This document shows positions 24,862 to 34,975 of a stretch of 64,000 nucleotides of DNA, piece after piece. The notes beneath the pieces are model-generated. The model made no database searches and was not told the origin of the DNA. It saw nothing but the letters and a program-made list of their open reading frames with translations. The position numbers and the translations under genes were made by a program. Origin of the DNA: Isoetes taiwanensis (taxonomy: Eukaryota > Streptophyta > Lycopodiopsida > Isoetales > Isoetaceae); assembly GCA_021234155.1 (NCBI GenBank), contig JAJEKV010000017.1, positions 4,188,792 through 4,252,791 on the forward strand, given 5' to 3'. How positions within the stretch are numbered: the stretch's first letter is position 1; the number at the start of each line of letters is the position of its first letter.

Positions 24862-25357
24862 TTAATAGTTGCACTTAATCCATTGGCGAAAATATATCTT
24901 GTATGCCACTTTTTTCTTCTCGTATTCGATATCCTGCTTTAATTTAAAGCATTTTTTGCCTGCCTTATACTTCTTGGTCGTCTTTTTGGCTAGTTTGGGC
25001 CACACCGGGTATGGTGGCTGGGCCTTGGGATCCGTCTGCTCTTTGACCTCCTCATCTTCTTCAACCTCTTCTTGGTCCGTTTCTTCCTGCTCTTCTTCTT
25101 CTGACTCATCCTCTTTGGGTTCGTCGAGTTGTGGCTCTGAGATTATTACGTTTTCCCTTCGATGTTCATCGTGCCTCTTTTTTACTTGCCTTTCCTCCTC
25201 CCATTCTGCTACCTTCTCCTTACCCTTTCACTTTCTCTGGATGGCTTGTTGCTCTTCTTGCTCCTGCTGCTTCTGGTGTTTTGCTTCTTACTCATGATGC
25301 TCTTGATGTCCTTCCCCTGAAGAAGGAGATCCATCTGAAGTAATGGGGACTGTTCCT
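24862..25357 (-). pseudogene. gypsy first coding region: acidic then Lys-rich segment
   Basis: Starting about 150 bp after the primer-binding site, the minus strand encodes a Gln/Glu/Lys-rich start (KHQKQQEQEEQQAIQRK), a charged stretch (KVAEWEEERQVKKRHDEHRR), a strongly acidic tract (EEEEQEETDQEEVEEDEEV), then a basic tract (KLAKKTTKKYKAGKKCFKLK) and a stop at 24862. Two in-frame stops lie near the beginning. Acidic tracts next to histone folds are typical of histone chaperones and of linker regions, but here this could equally be a gag-like leader protein. The following 140 bp lead into the H3-like segment, so the two were probably one protein before decay. Function is unknown. Confidence 0.5.
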
Positions 25358-25499
25358 TAACTAGCCTGGGTGGCTGATCCTTAATCAGTACTGGGCGGTT
25401 GCTACTTAACTAGAATTCTCATTCCATTCCTTAACTAAGTTAGTTGGCTACCTATCTAGGGTTATGGCCAGTGCTTGATCTTGATCCATCAAGATCATT

Positions 25500-25511
25500 G
25501 CTCTGATACCA
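25500..25511 (-). other. Primer-binding site (initiator tRNA-Met) of gypsy element
   Basis: The minus strand reads TGGTATCAGAGC one base inside the LTR end, complementary to the 3' end of plant initiator tRNA-Met. It fixes the orientation of the element (transcribed to the left). Confidence 0.85.
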
Positions 25512-25512
25512 T

Positions 25513-26720
25513 TGTGACACTCCATGCGTAACATACAAACAATGCTCTATCGTATGTCTCGTGGAAAAACCCCATCCAACAGCATCTGTTGTATGGGCCA
25601 TCCATCTATCCCGCTCCTGGGATGGCCAAGGCGCAAGAAGAGGATACAGAGGTGTCTCGCGTGCCTGTCCCCTATGGGTAACAATGAAAGCAACACATTT
25701 ACATCAACACTAGCAATAATAGTAACAATCAACTACCATGTAGCGTAGTGCAATCCACCCATAGATCCATATGATACATCAATATATCAACATATCAATA
25801 GAGCTCCTACCCAGGCTCAGACTCTTGGGGAAAGTAGGCTGACGGATAGGGTCTTAAAATAGAACAGACCGAGTCAAGGCAATGACTTGGGCTGGCAATA
25901 GACAATGGCTAGAGTTGATCACTCCATCCGCCGCTTCTGTGTGTACTTTGCAGATGGGCTAAATCAGACTTTGACGTGGTTGTAACCTATCAGAGACACA
26001 GTCTCATGGTATTACCCAATGAGACTACTCTAAATTGTATCTCCCAGTCCGATGAGGTAGGATGGGTTGCATCTCCCCATCCCATAGTGTAGTGGCTCCA
26101 TGAGCAGTTAGAGGATTGTGGTGGTGACACATATCCTTACCTGACTGAACTCCCCAAAACAAGAGCTAGGCCGATACCTACACTCTTGAGAGTCAGGGCG
26201 ACACCATTGACCCAGGAAGTGGCAGACTCATACCCGGCCCACATGAAGTGACCGGCTATAAGCCTAGCCTGCTATGGAGCAGGGACCTCCCTCCACTTTG
26301 CCACTAACCCCATTGTGTGGTGCTCAGTCACCCCATAGTCTTCATAGCCTGGTGGGCTCTATGCACATGGCACATATAATAGGAAGGGGTCTAAACTAGG
26401 AGCATCATCTAAACAATGGCTACCCTTTCCAATACAAGAGGAGCAAACATGAGATCAACCAACATCATATAACATCATAATATGATAAGTAACAATAACG
26501 ATAACTAATTCTAATCACATGCATCTAACTTACAGTTAGGGTTCATTGATTAGGATCCATGATCAGAACTGAGGGTTCTAGAATGGCTCTATATAAGATT
26601 CTATACCTCACATATTATTCCAGAGTCTGATTACTGCACTATGTTGTCCATTACTTTCTGGATGCTGACTAAAAGTCAACAAGCGGCTAACATGTAATAG
26701 CTCCAAGAGTCGCTTCCAAA
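25513..26720 (-). repeat. LTR of the decayed gypsy element (truncated)
   Basis: The LTR edge is TGTGACACTCC beside the primer-binding site. Much of its body is clearly related to the complete LTR at 46,039-47,588 (shared phrases GATGGCCAA, ACGGAGGTGTC/ACAGAGGTGTC, ACAATGGCTAG, CATACCCGGCCCAC, TGGTGGGCTC). The far end is not defined: by about 26,750 the sequence is integrase of another gypsy copy, so the LTR was truncated or overrun there. Confidence 0.65.
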
Positions 26721-29157
26721 AATAGCGATGAATTGAGCTCCACGATCCTAGACAATAGGATCTGAAAATTCATAAAGCATGACTACTTCATGAAGAAGAA
26801 AATCATCTACTCCTTTATTGGTGATTGGTAATGTTGCAAGGAGGAAAATGAGCCATTTTAGAGAAGCGATCAACAACCCAGGAGAGATGGTTCCAAAATA
26901 GGTCCATCTGAAATAGGCAGTGGCTGAAGAAAACTACGAGGGAGATGTCTCAAAACCTTCCCCTGACACCAAATATCACAGGATCCAATGAAAACTTCAA
27001 TAGAGCGACGAAGCCCAAGTCACCAATACTCTCAACTAATAAATTCAAGAGTCGTGGCTATTCCAAATTATTAGAGCATATGAGAATAATGGCAAGCATG
27101 GAGAACCCGCATTAGGAGTAAACAAATTGCAGAACAGAAGTCGATCTCGAGCTCAAAATGATAGTCCAAATGCATTTGCCAAGGAGTTGATGCTGAGCCA
27201 ATATATGAAAACATATCTTGAGTTAATGGATCAGAGGGGAGAGATGCCCAAACAGACTCCAATAAGAATGTATCCCGAGGCCTCTTGAACAAAGTGAAAA
27301 TCAATTAGACTCCAAAATAACATGTGACTGTTGATCAAATGCGGGATCACCTGGTTTAGGCTCAAAGTAGGAGCATTGAGACAAGACATCATGCTTTCCT
27401 TAGAGGGATCTAGGATGATACTTGTCCATGAAATCAATGTGGAATAACACTTGAGTATGGCATCGGGTCTGGCACAATGGTTCAACACTCGAACACGAAA
27501 AAAGCCAAACACTTATTGCAAACGAGTATATAATATGATCTTATAAGGGAATCCTTCTGGGAAATGTCTTCACTCGAAAGAAACAATTTTGCCAAAATTT
27601 CCTTGTCATAAATCGGATAATTGATTTTTGTAGCCTGCAACTTTCGAGAATGATAGGCGATCGGACGAAATTTATGGTCACCCTGCTCCTGTGGTAGGAT
27701 ACTGCCTAGAGCAAAATTAGACGCATCTCCTTCGACAATATATGGGTACGAAGGATATGCATGGGCAAGAACTGTTGCCATGGTAAAAGCATACTTCAAG
27801 TCAATGGAAGCCATTTTTACTTCCACACTGCATTCAAATGGCACATCGTTTGCTGTGAGACGTGTCAAAGGAGAGACATCTCTGAATAATCCAAGATAAA
27901 ACACCGATAGGAGTTGGCAAATCAAAATAAACACTGAATATCTAAGATATCTCAGACTGAAGAAGGTGTTGGCAATGCAAAACCATGTTGACTTTTGCGA
28001 GATTCATAAAGACTCCATGGGGATGATACAATAGCCAAGAAATTCCACAGTATCCTAATCAAACTGATACTTCTCAAGTTTGACATCCACATTCACGAAG
28101 CTTCTCGAGGACCTGTCAAATATGCATCACATGTTCTTCAAGAGTTTAAGAATAGATAAGAATATCATCCAGATAGATGATAACAAAGATGTCCACAAAT
28201 TTTTAGAAGACATCATTGGCCATATGCTAAAATACTGATGGAGCATTGATCGGTCTAAAAGGCATAATTGTGTACTCAAATTGGCCATATCGAGTACAGA
28301 ACACCATCTTCCACTCATTACCCTCACTAGCCTAGATAAGATTGTAGGCACCACAAAAATCAATCTCCATAAAATAGCGCATATCTTGGAGCTGCTCCAA
28401 CAACTATGGGATCAGTGGAAGGGCACTGTGATTTGTAACGAGGCCATGATAAATGACGACCACGCGTAAAGAATCATCCTTCTTTTTTACAAAGAATATC
28501 GGCGCTCCAACTGGGGATTGAGAATATTGAATAAAAATAGTAGCTAGATTCTCCTCAATATAATTCCAACTTTGCGGGAGATAGACCATATATAGGACCA
28601 TATGGCGTCATCATCTCAAGTTGCATACCAAAATGACAATCACATGGACGATGTTCTTGAAGCTTGCTAGCCTTGAATTTATCGAAAACGTCAAGAAATT
28701 TGTCATTTGTCTGGGAACTTCAAAGCAGACTTCATCGGTGCAGAGCTAGCTGATGAATGAACCTGAATTGCAAATATTGAACCAATCTTGCCTTTCAGAT
28801 TTAACAAATTTGCGACGAGAAATTTTTGAGATACAGAACTGAGGATGTGATTGGAATGAGGAAGTCTCCACATAAACAAGAGTCCGAACAATAACAATAC
28901 AGGAGTACGAGCAAGAGCAGGAACTAGAATATCTTTTGGAATATGGGCATAATTTGGGATATGAACTGAAGCACAGATGAGAACTAATCAGAAAACGTAG
29001 TAGGAACAAGCCTTCTAGCTCAAGCCTTCGTATTCTACTATGTTCTATCAAGTATATTCAGTTTTCAGCATATTCTTTGCGTATTTCTCACATATTTCTT
29101 GCGATCTCTTGTTACCGGAATGGTTTGACAAGAATGAGATGTCTCTATATCTAAAAC
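26721..29157 (-). mobile_element. gypsy relic, family 2, copy A
   Basis: Minus-strand coding relics in order from high to low: RT entry [20 protein letters not shown] (28601-28404), RT palm in broken frames (28363-28127), RNase H/RT end with VEGDASNFALGSILPQEQGD and FRPIAYHSRKLQATKINYPI (27934-27482), and integrase traces (LSWVVDRFSKMAHFPPC near 26,870). The spacing is right for a Ty3/gypsy pol gene but frames change repeatedly. A gag/protease section is absent compared with copy B. The upstream end (about 28,990-29,157) looks like LTR sequence and is cut by the copia insertion. Its remaining part resumes at 34,884. Confidence 0.65.
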
Positions 29158-29958
29158 TGATAAAATTTCAGCTTTATAAGTTTGGTACACTTCCATGAGA
29201 AGCAGTGGCAGTGGAAGTTTAGTCATTGCAAATACATTACAAGTGACAGTACATTCATGAGAAGCAGTGGCAGTGAAGGTACTAATGTGAGCTGAGATAT
29301 GATGATTGCTATAATTACTGTTGAAGCTCTTAAGAACCATGACTTTCATGATGCAGAAGTAGCATACTAGAATCATGATGGATTATATGATTTACATGAT
29401 TACCTAGGTTAATAGTTACCTATATGATTTACTAAATTAAATCATATCCAATGGTCGAACATTTGAATGGGCTTATTCAAAGGCTTGAGCATGTGGGATA
29501 ATTCCTACGTGAAGACGTCTTCATTTAGCAGCTTGCCGGATCGGTAGGCCTTAACCGTCGGACTGCCTAAATAAATTGTGGAGATAATATTTGTGGATAC
29601 GGCTCTGTGATTTGTTGGATCGATCAAGCAAAGGAAGAGAAGAGTTGAAGCGAAAGATCGTGGTCAAACAGCTACAGTAATTGGGTCAATGACCCGAGCT
29701 ACAGTAGAACCATTAGCATTTGATTTATTATTATTTGCTTGTGTGAAGAACTGAAGTCTAAGTTACATTATATGCTAGGATTATTTGAGAATGAATGACC
29801 ACAACTTGGCTTCTCAAATACCTTGCATAATGACTTCATATGAATGATTGATCAAATAGATTTGTGCATTTGAATGACAAATTGAGTTGCAAGAGAAACT
29901 TTGCTAGTCATTTGTAAAGTGTTAAGCTTGCTAGTCATTTCATGTGAATTAACCATCA
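29158..29958 (+). repeat. copia 5' LTR
   Basis: This 801-bp direct repeat begins TGATAAAATTTCAGC and ends TTAACCATCA. It would carry the element promoter and polyadenylation signals. No TATA box was fixed with confidence. Confidence 0.95.
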
Positions 29959-29959
29959 G

Positions 29960-29972
29960 TGGTATCAGAGCC
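29960..29972 (+). other. copia primer-binding site (initiator tRNA-Met)
   Basis: TGGTATCAGAGCC lies one base after the 5' LTR and matches the usual plant copia primer site for initiator tRNA-Met. Confidence 0.95.
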
Positions 29973-29976
29973 TGTC

Positions 29977-32469
29977 ATGACTAGCAGGTTTGGAGCTAGT
30001 TTGCTCAACACCATAGAGGTGTACAAAGGAGGAGCTGGATTCCAGTTTTGGAAAGATGCTATTATGCATGTGCTGGACGTTGAAGATCTTTGGGAAGTTG
30101 TTGATCCAAACAGTCAGATATCAGCAGGTATTTTGGCCAGAACTGCCTCTACAGGTTCAGTAGCAGGAGCTGGAGGCCAATCAGTAACTGAGAGTGCAGG
30201 TGCTGGAGGTTCAGGAGGAGGTTCCAGTACAGTTCGAGAGAAGTCTTTGCAGACCAAAACAAAAGAAGCTCAGGGCATTATAACTTGTAAGTTGAGTCCA
30301 ACTATTCGTCTAAGGATTAGATTATTAAGTCCTAGGGAGATGTGGAAATATCTCCTTAAGCATTATGAGGAAAAAACTTCCTCTCAAATAGACGTTTTGG
30401 AAACTGAATTGAGGAATTTAAAGCTAAGAGAGGATGAGGATGTGTCTGAATTCTTCAATAAATTTGATAATTTACTGGCTGACCTTGAAGGGGCTGGTGT
30501 AATAATATCTGACAGGAGTCAGGTATTACAAATATCCAGGGCCATAAGTGAGAATGAAACTCTAGCCTTGTTTATTAGAAACTCAAACAAAAGTAGAGAA
30601 GAAGCAGAAGTTATGCTGAGAACTGAATGGGAGCAGAAAAAAAATCTAAGACAAACTGAAGAAACTCCTGAGATCTTGATGGTTAAAAGGAAAGATAAGG
30701 TTATTTGCTATCACTGTCATGAAGCTGGACATTATAAAAATGAATGTCCTAAAGCTAGAAAAGAATTCAATTGTTTCACATGTGGTGGTAGAGGGCATAT
30801 GGCTTCCAAATGCCCTACACCAAAGAATTTTGGCAGAGCATCAAGAGGAAGAGGAGATTCAAGCTCTGGGAGGTCTGGAAGAGGTAGAGGCCGAAATTAT
30901 GAGAGAGCCTATGTGGCACAAGAAGTACAAGAGGAGAAAACCAAATCAGCAGAAGATGAAGATGAGGTAATACATGGTTTTGCAGTTATCAATGAGGATG
31001 TTTGTACTAATAAAAGTAATCATTTGATAGTTGATTCTGGAGCTGAAAGATCAGTAGTTCAGACTACTGATCTTTTGAAGAACATCTCAACTGCAAAATC
31101 AAGGAAAATTCAAGTAGGCAATGGAACCTTACAAGATGTGCAAGGGAGGGGATTGCTGCAGCTCAGGGATTTAGATGGAAATATTATAAATGTAGAAGAC
31201 GTGCTATGTGTTCCAGCCATCATAAAAAATTTAATTTCAGTAAGTCAGTTGTGTGACTTAGGATACAGAGTTACATTTGATGCAGACCAATGTACTGTGC
31301 TACTTAATAATGAAGTAAAGTTTTATGGCAAAAGGGTTGGCAACTTATTTGAGCTTGATAATCTTATGTATGATGGTGTGAATGCAATATCAGAAATTGG
31401 CATTGAAATGTGGCACAATAGATTGGCACATACAAATCACAAGAATCTAGACATTTTACATAAACAAGGGCATATAGATTACTGTGATAACAAAGGAAGA
31501 TTCATATGTGAAGGGTGTGCTCTTGGTAAGTTGCATAGATTGCCATTCCCTACAAGAAAGACCAGAGCATCTCAGACTTTGGAATTGGTACATTCAGACC
31601 TATGTGGTCCATTAAACGTGCAAAGCAGAAACAACAACCAATACTTTATCACCTTCACTGATGATCATAGCAGAAAATGTAAAATATATTGTCTGAAGAA
31701 AAAGTCTCAAGCTCTAGATGCATTCAAACAATATGTAACAGAAATGGAGAGGGAAACAGGTCACAAACTCAAGTGTATAAGGTCAAACAGAGGGGGAGAA
31801 TACTTGTCAGCAAAATTTAGAACCTTTTGCATTACACATGGAATCAAAAGACAAGTCACTTGCAGATATACGCCCCAGCAAAATGGAGTCTCAGAAAGGA
31901 AGAATCGAACATTAATGGATGCAGTTAGGTCTATGCTAAAGGAAAGTGGATTACCAAATGCCTTATGGGAAGAAGCTTTGCAAACTGCAGCAGAAATACA
32001 AAATGTTCTTCCCTCTACAAGTCTGCAGGGTAATGTACCAGATTGCATATGGAATCCTGAGAGAAATATTGATTATGAGAAGTACAAAGTGTACGGATGT
32101 TTGATGTACACTCATACTCCATCTGAGTTAAGAAGAAAACTAGATAATAGGGCTGAGGTTGGGTTTTTAGTAGGATATGACAGCCAGGCAAAAGGGTATA
32201 GAATATACATACCAGAAAAGAGGACTATTGTAATCAGCCGAGATGTATTGTTCAATGAAAATGTGTTATACAAGCATAGGTACAAAAAGGGTGTCAAAAT
32301 GACAAAAGATGTGAGTTCTGAACCAAAGTTTGATACAAATGATTCAGATGAAGAGAAGGAAATTGAAAAAGTGAAACAAGATATACAGGAGGATGCATCA
32401 GAGGAAAAAGAGATAAGGCAGCAAGACTTAAATCAGGAAATAGAAAAGGAAAGGGAAACACCACATTGA
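29977..32469 (+). pseudogene. copia gag-protease-integrase, first part of polyprotein
   Basis: The first ATG after the primer site (29,977, MTSRFGAS) opens an 830-codon frame. Domains in order: copia-type gag with LSPREMWKYLLKHYEEKTSS and FNKFDNLLADL; two CCHC zinc knuckles (CYHCHEAGHYKNEC, CFTCGGRGHMASKC) that bind element RNA; an Arg/Gly-rich linker; aspartic protease LIVDSGAERSVV; GAG-pre-integrase WHNRLAHTNHKNLDILHKQG; integrase with HSDLCGPL, the FTDDHSR catalytic Asp region and the YTPQQNGVSERKNRTL block. The frame ends at a stop at 32467-32469 in the charged linker before RT. In intact copia elements one polyprotein continues through RT, so this stop and the following frame change are disruptions. 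Confidence 0.9.
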
Positions 32470-32491
32470 GAAGATACATCATGAGCAAATA

Positions 32492-33250
32492 ATGGCCATT
32501 CTAGAAGATGAGGTTATACCTCAAAATTTCACAGAAGCTTTGGAAAGTATAGACAGAGACAAATGGGTAGCAGCGATGAATGAGGAGCTCAAATCCTTTG
32601 AAGAAGCTAAAACTTATGAACTAGTAAAGTCAAATGGGAAACAAAATATTATTGGGAGTAAATGGCTTTATAAAATCAAACTGAACCCAGATGGAAGTAA
32701 AAAATATAAAGCCAGACTTGTGGCTCAAGGATACACTCAGAAAAAGGGCAGAGATTATGATGAAACATACTCTCCCATAGTAAAACTTACAAGTATCAGA
32801 ATTCTTCTAGCTATGGCAAATGCCATGGATCTAGAATTACATCACATGGATGTCAAAACAGCGTTTTTGAATGCCACACTTGAGGAGGAGGCATTTATGA
32901 AACAAGCTCCAGGCTATGAAAAAGGTAAGAACATGATCTGGAAATTGAACAGAGCTGTGTATGGGCTAAAACAATCACTAAGGGAATGGTACTTATGCAT
33001 GAATCAATTTCTGCAAGAACAGGGATTTGAGAAGTTACAAAATGATGGAAATCTTTATAGGTTCAAACAAGGTGAAGCATATTGTATAATTGCATTATAT
33101 GTAGATGATTGTATTATGATTGCAAACTCCATGGAGGTTCTGAACTTATGCAAGAATATTTTGAGATCTAGATTCCAAATGTCAGACTTAGGTGAATTGA
33201 AGAAATTCCTAGGCATAGAAGTGACAGGAATAGAAAGGAAAAATGGTTGA
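32492..33250 (+). pseudogene. copia reverse transcriptase, middle part
   Basis: In a different frame from gag, this 252-codon segment carries the copia reverse transcriptase (RVT_2 type): WVAAMNEELKSFEEAKTYEL, GSKWLYKIKLNPDGSKKYKA, RLVAQGYTQKKGRDYDETYS, MDVKTAFLNATLEEEAFM and the catalytic LYVDDCIMI. It ends with a stop after GIERKNG where a five-A run (about 33,240) shifts the frame by one base. The palm residues look intact, so the damage is recent. It copies element RNA to cDNA in virus-like particles. Confidence 0.9.
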
Positions 33251-34086
33251 GGCTACATCAAGAGAAGCATGTAGAAAACATGCTTAAAAGATTCAACTTG
33301 ACTGAAGCAAAAACAACAAAGATCCCTATGGTTCCAGGTCATAAATTAAGTGAACTCCATGAGCTGACTGATAAAGACATGATACAAATGCAGAATGTTC
33401 TATACAGGGCTTTAATTGGGTGTTTATTGTACTTAGCAAATAGTACTCGACCTGATATATCATATTCAGTTAATATTCTCAGCAGGAGGAACCACAATCC
33501 AACCAAAGAACACTGGGAGGCTGCCAAAAGAATTCTTAGATACCTCAAAGGAACTGCAAGTCATGGTATTTGCTTTACATCCAAAAATCTAATTATGAAA
33601 TGTTATAGTGATGCAGATTGGGGAGGGGATCTGCAATCTAGGAGATCAACCTCAGGATATGCTATCTTCTTAGGTGGAGGAGTCATATCTTGGAGATGCA
33701 AAAAGCAAGCTGCTGTGGCTATGAGTTCAGCAGAGGCAGAGTATGCAGCAGCATCATTGGTAGCCAAAGAAGTGGTTTGGTTAAGAAGGTTACTTGATGA
33801 ACTAAATTGCAAACAAATTATGCCTACAGAGATATGGTCAGACAACCAAAGCTGCATAGCAATTGTTAAAAACCCTGTACAGCATGACAGGACAAAACAC
33901 ATTGAACTAAGCATTCATTTCATAAGAGACTTAGCTGACAAAGGACTTATTCAGATGATGTATATTGAGACCAATAAGCAGGTAGCAGATATCTTTACCA
34001 AAGCCTTGGCAGAAAGTAAATATTCAGGTTTCAAGAGAGAGTTGAACGTGACAGATTCTCAAACTTATAAGCTGAAGGAGGAGTGA
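33247..34086 (+). pseudogene. copia RT thumb and RNase H, last part
   Basis: The frame picks up at the one-base shift and encodes the end of RT (LYRALIGCLLYLANSTRPDI, HWEAAKRILRYLKGTASHG) and RNase H with CYSDADWGGDLQSRRSTSGY, MSSAEAEYAAASLVAKEVVW and the DNQSCIAIVKNPVQHDRTKH block. RNase H removes the RNA template. The stop codon TGA at 34084-34086 is made of the first three bases of the 3' LTR, a compact arrangement. Apart from the upstream frame shift nothing in it looks damaged. Confidence 0.9.
34074..34083 (+). other. copia polypurine tract
   Basis: GAAGGAGGAG directly precedes the 3' LTR and is the expected primer for plus-strand synthesis. Confidence 0.85.
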
Positions 34087-34883
34087 TAAAATTTCAGCTT
34101 TATAAGTTTGGTACACTTCCATGAGAAGCAGTGGCAGTGGAAGTTTAGTCATTGCAAATACATTACAAGTGACAATACATTCATGAGAAGCAGTGGCAGT
34201 GAAGGTACTAATGTGAGCTGAGATATGATGATTGCTATAATTACTGTTGAAGCTCTTAAGAACCATGACTTTCATGATGCAGAAGTAGCATACTAGAATC
34301 ATGATGGATTATATGATTTACATGATTACCTAGGTTAATAGTTACCTATATGATTTACTAAATTAAATCATATCCAATGGTCGAACATTTGAACGGGCTT
34401 ATTCAAAGGCTTGAGCATGTGGGATAATTCCTACGTGAAGACGTCTTCATTTAGCAGCTTGCCGGATCGGTAGGCCTTAATCGTCGGACTGCCTAAATAA
34501 ATTGTGGAGATAATATTTGTGGATACGGCTCTGTGATTTGTTGGATCGATCAAGCAAAAGAGGAGAAGAGTTGAAGCGAAAGGTCGTGGTCAAACAGCTA
34601 CAGTAATTGGGTCAATGACCCGAGCTACACTAGAACCATTAGCATTTGATTTATTATTATTTGCTTGTGTGAAGAACTGAAGTCTAAGTTACATTATATG
34701 CTAGGATTATTTGAGAATGAATGACCACAACTTGGCTTCTCAAATACCTTGCATAATGACTTCATATGAATGATTGATCAAATAGATTTGTGCATTTGAA
34801 TGACAAATTGAGTTGCAAGAGAAACTTTGCTAGTCATTTGTAAAGTGTTAAGCTTGCTATTATTTCCTGTGAATTAACCATCA
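34084..34883 (+). repeat. copia 3' LTR
   Basis: This 800-bp copy matches the 5' LTR. Visible differences include GACAGTAC/GACAATAC, GAATGGGC/GAACGGGC, AACCGTC/AATCGTC, CTACAGTAG/CTACACTAG and a small change near the end (TAGTCATTTCATG/TATTATTTCCTG). It is followed by AAAAC, the target duplication. Confidence 0.95.
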
Positions 34884-34975
34884 AAAACAACAGTCGGGAT
34901 CACGACACTCCAAATGATGAGATTGTGCCAAGTGCCGCACACGCATGCAGGTTCTAGATCTTTCCCACAATCTCT
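34884..34975 (-). mobile_element. Remainder of gypsy copy A beyond the copia insertion
   Basis: After the copia target duplication the sequence continues as ACAGTCGGGATCACGACACT, which parallels gypsy copy B at about 36,560-36,600 (CAACGACCATGATCTCGCCA), showing that the host element resumes here. It is short and non-coding. Confidence 0.5.

Larger units (their letters stand above)
18990..25512 (-). mobile_element. Decayed Ty3/gypsy retrotransposon body
   Basis: Read from 25512 downward this is a gypsy-type element: primer-binding site, leader, an acidic and histone-fold-like coding region, a poorly resolved gag zone (about 24,400-22,300), then protease/RT entry ([20 protein letters not shown] near 21,800), RT, RNase H and integrase with the usual gypsy order. 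Frameshifts and stops break every domain, so it is inactive. A separate 832-bp element interrupts the RT-RNase H stretch. One LTR lies at 25513 onward. I found no matching second LTR below 19,000, so the integrase-side end is lost. Confidence 0.75.
29158..34883 (+). mobile_element. Young Ty1/copia LTR retrotransposon, nearly complete
   Basis: The element is bounded by direct LTRs of about 800 bp that start TG and end CA, and by the 5-bp target duplication AAAAC (29153-29157 and 34884-34888). It has a primer-binding site, a polypurine tract and copia-order coding sequence (gag, protease, integrase, RT, RNase H). The two LTRs differ at only about ten positions by eye, so it inserted recently. 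Two frame breaks (near 32,470 and 33,240) make this copy defective for its own enzymes, though its ends would still allow mobilisation in trans. It is inserted in gypsy copy A. Confidence 0.95.

Noticed and set aside
24869-25297. Ser/Cys-rich plus-strand frame
   Set aside because: It is the antisense of the Glu-rich tract of the gypsy first coding region; low complexity explains its openness.
29959-29976. GTG at 29,959 as copia polyprotein start
   Set aside because: That codon overlaps the primer-binding site; the ATG at 29,977 is the natural first start.
30719-30970. Second frame inside copia gag
   Set aside because: It is an out-of-frame shadow of the zinc-knuckle and linker region.
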